DNA from: Candidatus Omnitrophota bacterium
GTDB lineage: Bacteria; Omnitrophota; Gorgyraeia; Zapsychrales; Fredricksoniimonadaceae
Reading direction: 5' to 3'
DNA length: 5,888 nucleotides
Assembly (NCBI GenBank): GCA_016789035.1
Contig: JAEUSC010000028.1
Span: 1-5,888 of the forward strand
This document shows positions 1-5,504 of this stretch, piece after piece (the stretch's first letter is position 1; every line of letters begins with the position of its first letter). The notes beneath the pieces are model-generated. The model searched no databases and was not told the DNA's origin. It worked only from the letters and a program-made list of their open reading frames with translations. Made by a program: the position numbers and the translations under genes.

Positions 1-1
1 C

Positions 2-688
2 GTGTCTATCCTTATGGACGAAGGAACGTTTACCGAGCATGACAAGGACATGACGTCCATGGATCCATTAAAGTTTTGCGGTCCAAAGACATATAAAGAA
101 AAGTTAAAGGCAGACCAGGAGTATACGGAGTTAGCGGATGCGGTTATTACTGGTCATGGAAAAATCAACGGCTTTAAATGCGGAATTGCGGTAACGGATT
201 CCCGATTTATTATGGGATCCATGGGGTCTGTTGTCGGTGAGAAAGTCACTCGGATTGTGGAGTATGCCACTAAACAAGGAATTCCGGTGATTATTGTTTC
301 TGGATCGGGTGGCGGCGCGCGCATGTATGAAGGGGCGATTTCACTTATGCAGATGGCCAAAACGTGTTTGGCTCTTTCTCGTCACCAAAAAGCAGGGCTA
401 TTGTACGTTTCCGTTTTGACAAATCCCACAATGGGCGGGATTATGGCCTCATTTGCTGGGGTTGGAGATGTCATTATGGCTGAACCAAAGGCATTAATCG
501 GTTTTGCTGGCCCCCGAGTAGTTGAACAAACAATCCGGCAGAAATTGCCTGAAGGGTTTCAGAAATCAGAGTTTCTTCTTGCGCACGGATTAATTGATAT
601 GATTGTCAATCGCCATGAAATGAAAGAAATATTCAGTCGGTTATTTGGATATACGACGCCATCCAAGCAATCTAAAGCAGAAATATAA
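2..688 (+). CDS. accD: Acetyl-CoA carboxylase carboxyltransferase subunit beta, C-terminal part (5' end outside window)
   Basis: AccD pairs with AccA to move the carboxyl group from carboxybiotin to acetyl-CoA, giving malonyl-CoA for fatty acid synthesis in the cytoplasm. The 228 codons seen are the crotonase-fold carboxyltransferase core. Visible AccD blocks are MGSMGSVVGE (window residues 71-80), SGSGGGARMYEG (100-111), SLMQMAKT (114-121), NPTMGG (141-146) and EPKALIGFAGPRVVEQT (161-177). The N-terminal zinc-ribbon with its four cysteines is absent, and AccD is usually about 280 residues, so roughly 50 residues lie upstream. The GTG at base 2 is therefore an internal valine codon, not the start. 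The glycine loop SGSGGGARM has one residue more than the E. coli SASGGARM loop. The gene ends at TAA (686-688). No accA follows; the next gene is 145 bases away, so accD probably ends its own transcription unit. Family assignment is very secure. Confidence 0.97.
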   Translation: MSILMDEGTFTEHDKDMTSMDPLKFCGPKTYKEKLKADQEYTELADAVITGHGKINGFKCGIAVTDSRFIMGSMGSVVGEKVTRIVEYATKQGIPVIIVSGSGGGARMYEGAISLMQMAKTCLALSRHQKAGLLYVSVLTNPTMGGIMASFAGVGDVIMAEPKALIGFAGPRVVEQTIRQKLPEGFQKSEFLLAHGLIDMIVNRHEMKEIFSRLFGYTTPSKQSKAEI

Positions 689-694
689 AGATGG

Positions 695-782
695 GGATCT
701 CTCGACTTGAAATTGGAATAAATAGGTTGCATAGCTAGTAGCTTTTCTATAGAATATGGCTTCCAATTCGGGTCGAAGATCT
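695..782 (+). repeat. Large imperfect inverted repeat (possible RNA hairpin) in the accD-ATPase gap
   Basis: Left arm 695-718 and right arm 761-782 can pair as a stem with a 42-base loop. Watson-Crick blocks are 696-700 with 777-781, 702-706 with 772-776, 709 with 769, and 711-718 with 761-768, about 19 pairs in all. Bases 707, 708 and 695 form U.G or G.U wobbles with 771, 770 and 782. Only C701 and A710 are unpaired bulges. All three non-Watson-Crick pairs are wobbles in + strand RNA but would be A/C mismatches in a - strand transcript, which favours a function in + strand RNA. No T-run follows, so it is not a standard intrinsic terminator. It could protect the accD 3' end, act as a leader element for the next gene, or be a dispersed palindromic repeat. 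Confidence 0.7.
727..755 (+). promoter_or_regulatory. Possible sigma70-type promoter for the ATPase-cyclase operon
   Basis: TTGCAT (727-732) and TAGAAT (750-755) are separated by 17 bases. The -10 matches the consensus at five of six positions; the -35 matches only at TTG. The element lies wholly in the loop of the 695-782 inverted repeat. A start near 762 would give a leader of about 70 bases before the ATPase gene, beginning with the right arm. The weak -35 keeps this tentative. Confidence 0.3.
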
Positions 783-833
783 AAAAGTTTATCGACAATA
801 ACAAAAATTAATTTGGAAAACGATTGAGCAGTT

Positions 834-1937
834 ATGGCGCGTATTACATTAAAAAATGTTAGTAAGTATTATAAGACCGGTTCTAAAGCTGTTGATTCTG
901 TTAATCTTGAAATTAAGGATCGAGAGTTTTTGGTACTAGTCGGACCTTCAGGCTGCGGTAAGTCGACCACATTGCGCATGATTGCTGGTCTGGAAGAAGT
1001 TTCTGAAGGCCAAATTATGATCGGCGATCGGATTGTTAATGACGTCCCTGCCAAGGATCGAAATATCGCCATGGTCTTCCAAAATTATGCTCTTTATCCC
1101 CACATGACTGTTTTTGAAAATATGGCCTTTGGACTAAAGCTCCGTAAATATCCTAAAGATGAAATTGAAAAGCGAGTGAAAGAAGCGGCTGAGATATTAC
1201 GGATTGACCAATATATGGATCGTCGTCCCCGGGAGCTTTCCGGCGGCGAGCGTCAGAGAGTGGCTTTGGGCCGTGCCATTGTCCGTAAGCCACAAGTATT
1301 TTTATTCGATGAGCCTTTAAGTAACTTGGATGCGAAGATGCGCGACCAAATGCGCAATGAAATTTATAAATTACGTATGCGACTTCAAACAACGTTCATT
1401 TATGTTACCCATGATCAAAAAGAAGCGATGACGATGGGCGACCGCGTTGTTGTTATGCATAAGGGGAAAGTTCAACAGTGTGCCGATCCCATGGATATGT
1501 ATGATCAGCCCGTTAACAAATTTGTTGCCGGCTTTATCGGGTCTCCGCCCATTAATTTGATGCAAGGGCGAATTACCAAAAAAGATAAAAAATACTATTT
1601 TGACGAAGGCGGCTTTCAAGTCAAGATCGTGGAAGAAATGAATAAGCTGATGTCAGCCTATGAAGGTAAGGAAGTTGTCTTTGGAATCCGCTCTGAGGAC
1701 ATATACGATAAGCTTTTTGCTTCAGAATCATCTCCTGACAATACGGTTCGCGCGACCTGTGAAGTGGTGGAGCCGCTCGGTTCCGAAGTTTATTTGTACT
1801 TGAACTCAGGCAGGCACAATTTTATCGCCAGGGTAGGCGCTCACGACCGTCCCGAGGTTAATCGCGATATGGATCTTGTGTTCGATATGAGCAAGGTGCA
1901 CTTCTTTGACCCAAAAACCGAAGAAACAATCATCTAG
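834..1937 (+). CDS. ugpC: ABC transporter ATP-binding protein, sugar-importer (UgpC/MalK/MsmX) type
   Basis: This is the cytoplasmic ATPase subunit of a CUT1-type carbohydrate or glycerol-3-phosphate importer. The nucleotide-binding domain (residues about 1-235) is complete: Walker A GPSGCGKST (37-45), Q-loop FQNYALYPHMTVFEN (82-96), signature LSGGE (135-139), Walker B FLFDEP (156-161, E160 catalytic), D-loop SNLDA (163-167) and H-loop TH (H193). The stretch from about 240 to 367 is the MalK-like TOBE regulatory domain, including FGIRSEDIYD and EVVEPLGSEVYLYL. At 367 residues the length is normal for the family. The signature has Glu where most relatives have Gln (LSGGQ). No permease or binding-protein gene is nearby, so it may be a shared ATPase like MsmX or MsiK serving transporters encoded elsewhere. 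The ATG at 834 gives the expected N-terminus (MARITLKNVSKYY), although its ribosome site is weak. The next gene starts inside its last codons. The substrate cannot be read from the sequence. Confidence 0.95.
   Translation: MARITLKNVSKYYKTGSKAVDSVNLEIKDREFLVLVGPSGCGKSTTLRMIAGLEEVSEGQIMIGDRIVNDVPAKDRNIAMVFQNYALYPHMTVFENMAFGLKLRKYPKDEIEKRVKEAAEILRIDQYMDRRPRELSGGERQRVALGRAIVRKPQVFLFDEPLSNLDAKMRDQMRNEIYKLRMRLQTTFIYVTHDQKEAMTMGDRVVVMHKGKVQQCADPMDMYDQPVNKFVAGFIGSPPINLMQGRITKKDKKYYFDEGGFQVKIVEEMNKLMSAYEGKEVVFGIRSEDIYDKLFASESSPDNTVRATCEVVEPLGSEVYLYLNSGRHNFIARVGAHDRPEVNRDMDLVFDMSKVHFFDPKTEETII
1893..1908 (+). promoter_or_regulatory. Ribosome binding site and TTG start of the first cyclase, inside the ATPase gene
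   Basis: AAGGTG (1893-1898) sits 7 bases before a TTG codon at 1906-1908. This start is chosen because the first membrane segment begins about 12 codons later, and I see no alternative start codon that would keep it. The resulting 32-base overlap with the ATPase gene suggests translational coupling. Confidence 0.6.
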
Positions 1938-3201
1938 AAATTATTTTCTCGTCTTTTCTGGTTTTGCTATCCTTCTCGTAGGACTTTTTGTATACGCAGC
2001 CAATTTTCAGATTGCATTTTTTTTGTTTTTAGCCTGCGGCCTTTCTTTGAGTATTATCCTTTTGCTTTCCTTCCACCGCCGTCTGGCCCAGAAACAATCC
2101 CAAATCAATATTCAGAAAGAAGAATACTTTGAGAAGGCCAATGTATTAAAGGCTGATATTGAAAAAGAGTGGAAATCGGTGGAGTCCTTCCGTCGGAAAA
2201 TTGTGAACTATTCTCAGCTCAAAGAATTGACAGAAAAGCTCAGCTCTTCTTTAACGTTGGCAGAGACATCGCAAGCGATTTCCAGTGAAGTCAGTCAATT
2301 TTTTAGTCACAAAGATAATACGGTGATCCTATATTTGTTTCATTCGCAGACAGGAGAAATGGGAATTTCTTCCTCCCAAAAAGGTCAATTGCAAGTCAAT
2401 ATCAAATCCAAGAATGGGGATATTTTTGATCAGCATGTGGTTAAAACATTGCAGCCTTTATTAATAGAAGATACCAAGAAGGATTTTCGTTTTGATATTG
2501 AAAGGAACCTTCCGGAGGATTCTCGCATTATTCGCTCCGTCATAAGTGGTCCGTTATTGATCGGTCAAAAAGCGTTAGGTATTCTTCGCGTGGATAGCGC
2601 AGTGCCATGTCATTTTGTCCAAGAGGACCTGAGATTTTTATTAACAATAACGGATTTGGCCAGTGTGGCCATTGAAAATGCGCAGCTCTATGAACGCATT
2701 GAGGATATGGCCATCAGAGATAGTCTCACCGGTCTGTTTTTGCGGCGACACATGCTAAACCGGCTGGAAGAAGAATTGAAGCGCGATTTGCGGGGTCGAA
2801 AATCTTTGGCGTTCTTGATGATTGACATTGATTATTTCAAAAAATACAACGACGCATATGGACATGTTGCCGGAGACATCGTTTTAAAAATGCTAGCAGC
2901 CATCTTGCAGGAATGTTTTAAGGATCCCGGAAATATTGTCTGTCGTTATGGCGGAGAGGAGTTTTGTGTGATTATTCCCGAGTGTTCTAAAGATAAAGCC
3001 GCCCTTCTCGCCGAGCAATTTCGGTCAAGGATTGAAAAGCAGGTTTTTGTTTTGCGGCGTCAGAATACAAGTGTGTCCGTTTCGGTGGGCATTGCAACGT
3101 TTCCTGATGATGCCCGAATGAAAGAGGAGCTGATTTTTAAAGCTGACCATGCTTTGTATCAGGCCAAAAAGCAAGGCCGTAATCAGGTCTGTGTGGCATG
3201 A
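1906..3201 (+). CDS. Membrane-anchored GAF-GGDEF diguanylate cyclase without an I-site
   Basis: This protein should make cyclic di-GMP from two GTP at the inner membrane. A basic N-terminus is followed by two membrane segments (residues about 13-33 and 35-55) forming a hairpin. A charged, probably coiled-coil linker spans about 58-103. A GAF-like sensor domain (about 105-265) ends with LLIGQKALGILRVDS and ASVAIENAQLYERIE. The GGDEF domain (about 268-431) has DSLTGL (272-277), metal-binding IDIDYFK (D307), the active-site motif GGEEF (349-353) and SVGIATFP, so it looks catalytically intact. The slot where the inhibitory RxxD site should lie, five residues before GGEEF, reads DPGN (340-343), so product inhibition at that site is not expected. 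The GAF ligand is unknown. The TTG start lies within the upstream ATPase gene, and a second cyclase follows 34 bases after the TGA. Domain calls are firm; the signal sensed cannot be inferred. Confidence 0.92.
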   Translation: MTQKPKKQSSRNYFLVFSGFAILLVGLFVYAANFQIAFFLFLACGLSLSIILLLSFHRRLAQKQSQINIQKEEYFEKANVLKADIEKEWKSVESFRRKIVNYSQLKELTEKLSSSLTLAETSQAISSEVSQFFSHKDNTVILYLFHSQTGEMGISSSQKGQLQVNIKSKNGDIFDQHVVKTLQPLLIEDTKKDFRFDIERNLPEDSRIIRSVISGPLLIGQKALGILRVDSAVPCHFVQEDLRFLLTITDLASVAIENAQLYERIEDMAIRDSLTGLFLRRHMLNRLEEELKRDLRGRKSLAFLMIDIDYFKKYNDAYGHVAGDIVLKMLAAILQECFKDPGNIVCRYGGEEFCVIIPECSKDKAALLAEQFRSRIEKQVFVLRRQNTSVSVSVGIATFPDDARMKEELIFKADHALYQAKKQGRNQVCVA

Positions 3202-3235
3202 ATCATTTAAGGGTTGAAAGTACAAGGTATAGAAA

Positions 3236-4258
3236 ATGCATATTGTCATGATTTTTATTGCATTTGTTTTGGTTGTAGCTGTGTACTACCTGGCTAAGAT
3301 TGTTGTCTTGCAGCAGGAGCAGAAGGCCGACGAGGATGTTTTAAAGGCCAAAAATGTTTATCAGGAAATCATAAATCAAAAAGACCGGGCGATTAAAGAG
3401 AAGCTTCGGCTGGAAAAAGAAGCAAGTCAGATATTTACGCTGTATGAGATGACCCGGGATATTAATAAAAGTTTTGACGAAGCGCAGGCGTTTAGTATCT
3501 TCCGTAGAAAAGTTAGGGAAAATATTCCAAATGCAGAATTTGAATTCATGGATGTTTCTGTCGAGAAGTTAAAAGAAATTAGGGTGGACAAGGAGTGGAC
3601 AGTTTTTCCATTAAGAAATAAGGATCATAAGTTGGGATACTTGATTTATAAGGGGGTTGCTCCGGAGGATAAAGAGAATTTTTTAATTTTGTGCCATCAA
3701 TTTGCACTGTCATTCAGGCGCATCAAACTTTATCGCGACGTTGAATCTTTAGCAACGACGGACAGTTTGACTCATGTGCACACCCGACGATATTTTATGG
3801 ATCGTTTTAAGGAAGAGGTCGAAAGGGCGGGATTGCGCAAATCACAGTTGTCGGTCGTCATGTTGGACGTGGACCATTTTAAGAATTTTAATGATCAATA
3901 CGGCCATTTGACTGGGGACAGAATACTCAAACGTATAGGCCAGATCATTAAGGAAAACATTCGAGAGATTGACATCGCCGGCCGCTATGGAGGAGAAGAG
4001 TTTTGTGTGGCTCTCCCAGAGACGGACTTAGATGGTGCGGTTTTGGCGGCGGAACGTATTCGCTTGGCTGCGCAAGAGGCCGTCATTCAGGCATATGATC
4101 ATAACATTAAGGCGACTTTAAGTCTTGGCGTTGCTACATTTCCAAATGGGGGGCGTCAAGCCGAAGAGTTGTTAGACAATGCGGATTGGGCTCTTTATAG
4201 GGCCAAAGCCTTGGGCCGTAATAGGACCATCGTCTTTGGGCGTCCAATCACTCCCTGA
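3236..4258 (+). CDS. Membrane-anchored GGDEF diguanylate cyclase with an intact I-site
   Basis: This is a second predicted cyclic di-GMP synthase. One N-terminal membrane segment (residues about 2-25) is followed by a strongly charged helical stretch (about 26-65), likely a dimerising coiled coil. A region of about 65-170 has GAF-like spacing but too little signature to name. The GGDEF domain (about 172-336) has DSLTHV (176-181), metal-binding LDVDHFK (D211), GGEEF (252-256) and SLGVATFP. REID (243-246) sits exactly five residues before GGEEF, the canonical RxxD product-inhibition site, so this enzyme is probably feedback-limited, unlike its neighbour. The ATG at 3236 is preceded by AAGG (3224-3227) at 8 bases. 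The shared layout with the upstream cyclase suggests an old tandem duplication; the DNA has diverged too far to call it recent. The gene probably ends the operon, with a 312-base gap after it. Confidence 0.92.
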   Translation: MHIVMIFIAFVLVVAVYYLAKIVVLQQEQKADEDVLKAKNVYQEIINQKDRAIKEKLRLEKEASQIFTLYEMTRDINKSFDEAQAFSIFRRKVRENIPNAEFEFMDVSVEKLKEIRVDKEWTVFPLRNKDHKLGYLIYKGVAPEDKENFLILCHQFALSFRRIKLYRDVESLATTDSLTHVHTRRYFMDRFKEEVERAGLRKSQLSVVMLDVDHFKNFNDQYGHLTGDRILKRIGQIIKENIREIDIAGRYGGEEFCVALPETDLDGAVLAAERIRLAAQEAVIQAYDHNIKATLSLGVATFPNGGRQAEELLDNADWALYRAKALGRNRTIVFGRPITP

Positions 4259-4338
4259 ATCTGATTCTACTATCAAGAACCATGAAAGTATGCTCCAGAC
4301 AGACGTATTGAGTGGGCCGGACATAGGCAAAATCTGGG

Positions 4339-4367
4339 TTGAATCCCGCAGGGATTTCATGTACAAT
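4339..4367 (+). promoter_or_regulatory. Candidate distal promoter for the kinase-OstA operon
   Basis: TTGAAT (4339-4344) and TACAAT (4362-4367) are separated by 17 bases, matching the sigma70 consensus at four and five of six positions. A start near 4374 would give a leader of about 195 bases before the ROK kinase, with the kinase ribosome site intact. It could also drive only a small RNA. It is predicted from hexamers and spacing alone. Confidence 0.35.
4342..4356. repeat. 6-bp inverted repeat in the spacer of the distal promoter
   Basis: AATCCC (4342-4347) and GGGATT (4351-4356) are perfect complements around GCA. The palindrome begins within the candidate -35 and fills most of the spacer, a typical place for a repressor operator. 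As RNA it would be a short hairpin with a 3-base loop. No T-run follows directly, so a terminator role is unlikely. Confidence 0.4.
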
Positions 4368-4508
4368 GTGGCAATTTTTATTAGTTTAATTAACTGCATA
4401 ACCACTTGATAATGAAGAGGTAAAACTTTTGTTTGGAGCTTTTTGGGAGAAAGAATTCCCCCGGAAGAGCCGGCCTCTTTAAATTTCTGTTGTTAAAATC
4501 CACTGAAT

Positions 4509-4533
4509 AAAAAAACAATACTTTTGTTTTTTT
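4509..4533. repeat. Perfect 10-bp A/T-rich inverted repeat upstream of the ROK kinase
   Basis: AAAAAAACAA (4509-4518) and TTGTTTTTTT (4524-4533) are exact reverse complements around a 5-base centre. The right half overlaps the possible -35 zone of the proximal promoter, so this could be an operator. AAACAAT occurs at 4513-4519 and again at 4537-4543, 24 bases apart. An almost pure A/T stem is too weak to be a good intrinsic terminator, although the T-run leaves that possible for upstream readthrough. Confidence 0.5.
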
Positions 4534-4554
4534 GATAAACAATTTAACTATAAT
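4524..4554 (+). promoter_or_regulatory. Candidate proximal promoter of the ROK kinase gene
   Basis: A perfect TATAAT lies at 4549-4554. The -35 is poor: TTGTTT (4524-4529) with a long 19-base spacer, or a T-only hexamer (4527-4532) at 16 bases. Initiation about 7 bases after the -10 would begin near 4561, giving a leader of only about 10 bases and placing the GCGGA ribosome site at the extreme 5' end of the message. Confidence 0.45.
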
Positions 4555-4570
4555 ATAAGCGGAATTTGAC

Positions 4571-5494
4571 ATGGGCAAATACGTTATTGGCGTAGATGTG
4601 GGCGGAACAAATATTAAGCTTGGATTGGCGGATGCGCGTCTCAATGTCATTGACCGAACCAAATTTGCCACAGAGTGTTTTGCGTCAGATCCAACATTTT
4701 TGATCAACGAAATTGCGAAGCAAATATCTTCATTGATTGAACGAAACGCCATTTCCGACCGTAATATCAGTGGAATTGGCATAGGTTTACCTGGAATTGT
4801 AGATCATTCTAAAGGAATCGTTCGTTTTTTACCGAATATCTCAGGCTGGAAGGACATTCCATTAAAGAAGATTCTTGAAAAAAAGCTCGGTATTCGGGCA
4901 TGTTTAGAAAACGACGTTAATCTGATTGCATTGGGAGAATGGAAGTTTGGTGCCGGCCGTAAGGTAGAAAATATGGTTTGCATGACCTTAGGTACTGGGG
5001 TTGGAAGCGGGTTGATTCTAAACGGTTCTTTGTATCGCGGTTATAGTTTTTCTGCTGGTGAATTAGGACATATTCCTATCAACGAAGAGGGCCCTGTCTG
5101 TGGATGCGGCAGCTATGGGTGCCTGGAGAGCTATGTGGGAAACAAACGTTTGGTTCTGCGTGCTTCGGAAATGATTAATGATCCAGATATTTCACTCGAG
5201 AAGATGCATGCTCTGGCAAAAAAGGGTAATCGGACGGCTCTTAAGTTTTGGGATGAAGCGGCCACGCACATTGGTCATGCATTAGTGGGGGTCGTCAATA
5301 TGCTCAACCCTCAACGGATCGTTATCGGAGGAGGGGTTTCCAATAATCACGAATTTTTGTTTAAGACAATCCACGCCGTCATTCAAAAAAAGGCCATGAA
5401 GGTTCCGGCATCCGTGGTAAAAATAGTCCGTGCTCAATTAGGGAATGATGCGGGGATTCTCGGAGCACATGTGTTAGTCCATGAACATAAGTAA
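4571..5494 (+). CDS. ROK-family sugar kinase, probably glucokinase
   Basis: ROK kinases phosphorylate glucose or related sugars with ATP in the cytoplasm, feeding glycolysis or nucleotide-sugar synthesis. The N-terminal phosphate loop is DVGGTN (9-14). Catalytic Asp lies in ENDVN (D115). LGTGVGSGLILNG follows, then the sugar and zinc region ELGH (164-167) with CGCGSYGC (177-184); H167, C177, C179 and C184 fit the ROK zinc site. LNPQRIVIGGGVS and the C-terminal GNDAGILGAHVL complete the fold. At 307 residues it has normal kinase length, and no N-terminal helix-turn-helix is present, so it is not a NagC/Mlc-type repressor. Substrate cannot be fixed by eye: glucose is most likely, while fructose, N-acetylglucosamine or N-acetylmannosamine remain possible. 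The ATG at 4571 immediately precedes the conserved strand, with GCGGA upstream. The next gene begins 7 bases after its TAA. Confidence 0.93.
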   Translation: MGKYVIGVDVGGTNIKLGLADARLNVIDRTKFATECFASDPTFLINEIAKQISSLIERNAISDRNISGIGIGLPGIVDHSKGIVRFLPNISGWKDIPLKKILEKKLGIRACLENDVNLIALGEWKFGAGRKVENMVCMTLGTGVGSGLILNGSLYRGYSFSAGELGHIPINEEGPVCGCGSYGCLESYVGNKRLVLRASEMINDPDISLEKMHALAKKGNRTALKFWDEAATHIGHALVGVVNMLNPQRIVIGGGVSNNHEFLFKTIHAVIQKKAMKVPASVVKIVRAQLGNDAGILGAHVLVHEHK

Positions 5495-5504
5495 GGATAC
5501 AATG
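5492..5504 (+). promoter_or_regulatory. Ribosome binding site overlapping the kinase stop codon
   Basis: TAAGGA (5492-5497) contains the kinase TAA and a Shine-Dalgarno-like AAGGA, 4 bases before the ATG at 5502. An in-frame ATG at 5481 lies inside the kinase gene but lacks a ribosome site and would put seven polar residues ahead of the signal peptide, so 5502 is preferred. The arrangement suggests translational coupling. Confidence 0.6.

Larger units (their letters stand above)
4259..4570. other. 312-base intergenic region with promoter-like and palindromic elements, no convincing gene
   Basis: No open reading frame here looks like a real protein. The longest + strand frame (4179-4409) mostly overlaps the cyclase gene in another frame, and the - strand frames cross into known genes. 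The region holds a promoter-like pair with an overlapping palindrome (4339-4367), weak hairpin potential around 4445-4479, and an A/T-rich perfect inverted repeat (4509-4533) next to a TATAAT box (4549-4554). I see no clear intrinsic terminator for the upstream operon. The A/T content rises toward the kinase gene, as expected of a regulatory region. Confidence 0.6.

Noticed and set aside
2..4. GTG at the window edge as the accD start codon
   Set aside because: AccD needs an upstream zinc-ribbon and about 50 more residues; the GTG encodes an internal valine.
689..833. Intrinsic terminator after accD
   Set aside because: The big stem is followed by CTAAAAGTTT rather than a T-run, and its loop is 42 bases.
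3214..3245. Internal promoter before the second cyclase (TTGAAA at 3214)
   Set aside because: TATAGA is only 8 bases away and other -10 candidates are beyond 19 bases; spacing does not fit.
4257..4267. GAATC-T-GATTC palindrome over the second cyclase stop
   Set aside because: A 5-bp repeat with a one-base centre cannot form an RNA hairpin and is too short to support an operator call.
4333..4352. tRNA T-arm-like motif (GGGTTGAATCCC)
   Set aside because: There is no acceptor stem, anticodon arm or D-arm at the right distances; it is a short chance palindrome.
4179..4409. 76-codon + strand frame crossing the end of the second cyclase
   Set aside because: It lies one frame off within the GGDEF gene, has no family resemblance and no useful ribosome site.
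4259..4570. c-di-GMP riboswitch, expected near cyclases
   Set aside because: I cannot find the conserved GEMM-type core segments; only weak local hairpins are visible.
4390..4782. 130-codon - strand frame over the gap and kinase start
   Set aside because: About half is antisense to the kinase coding region and the rest is A/T-rich regulatory sequence; the protein resembles nothing known.
5481..5501. Upstream in-frame ATG for the OstA gene
   Set aside because: It has no ribosome site and would add seven polar residues before a well-formed signal peptide.
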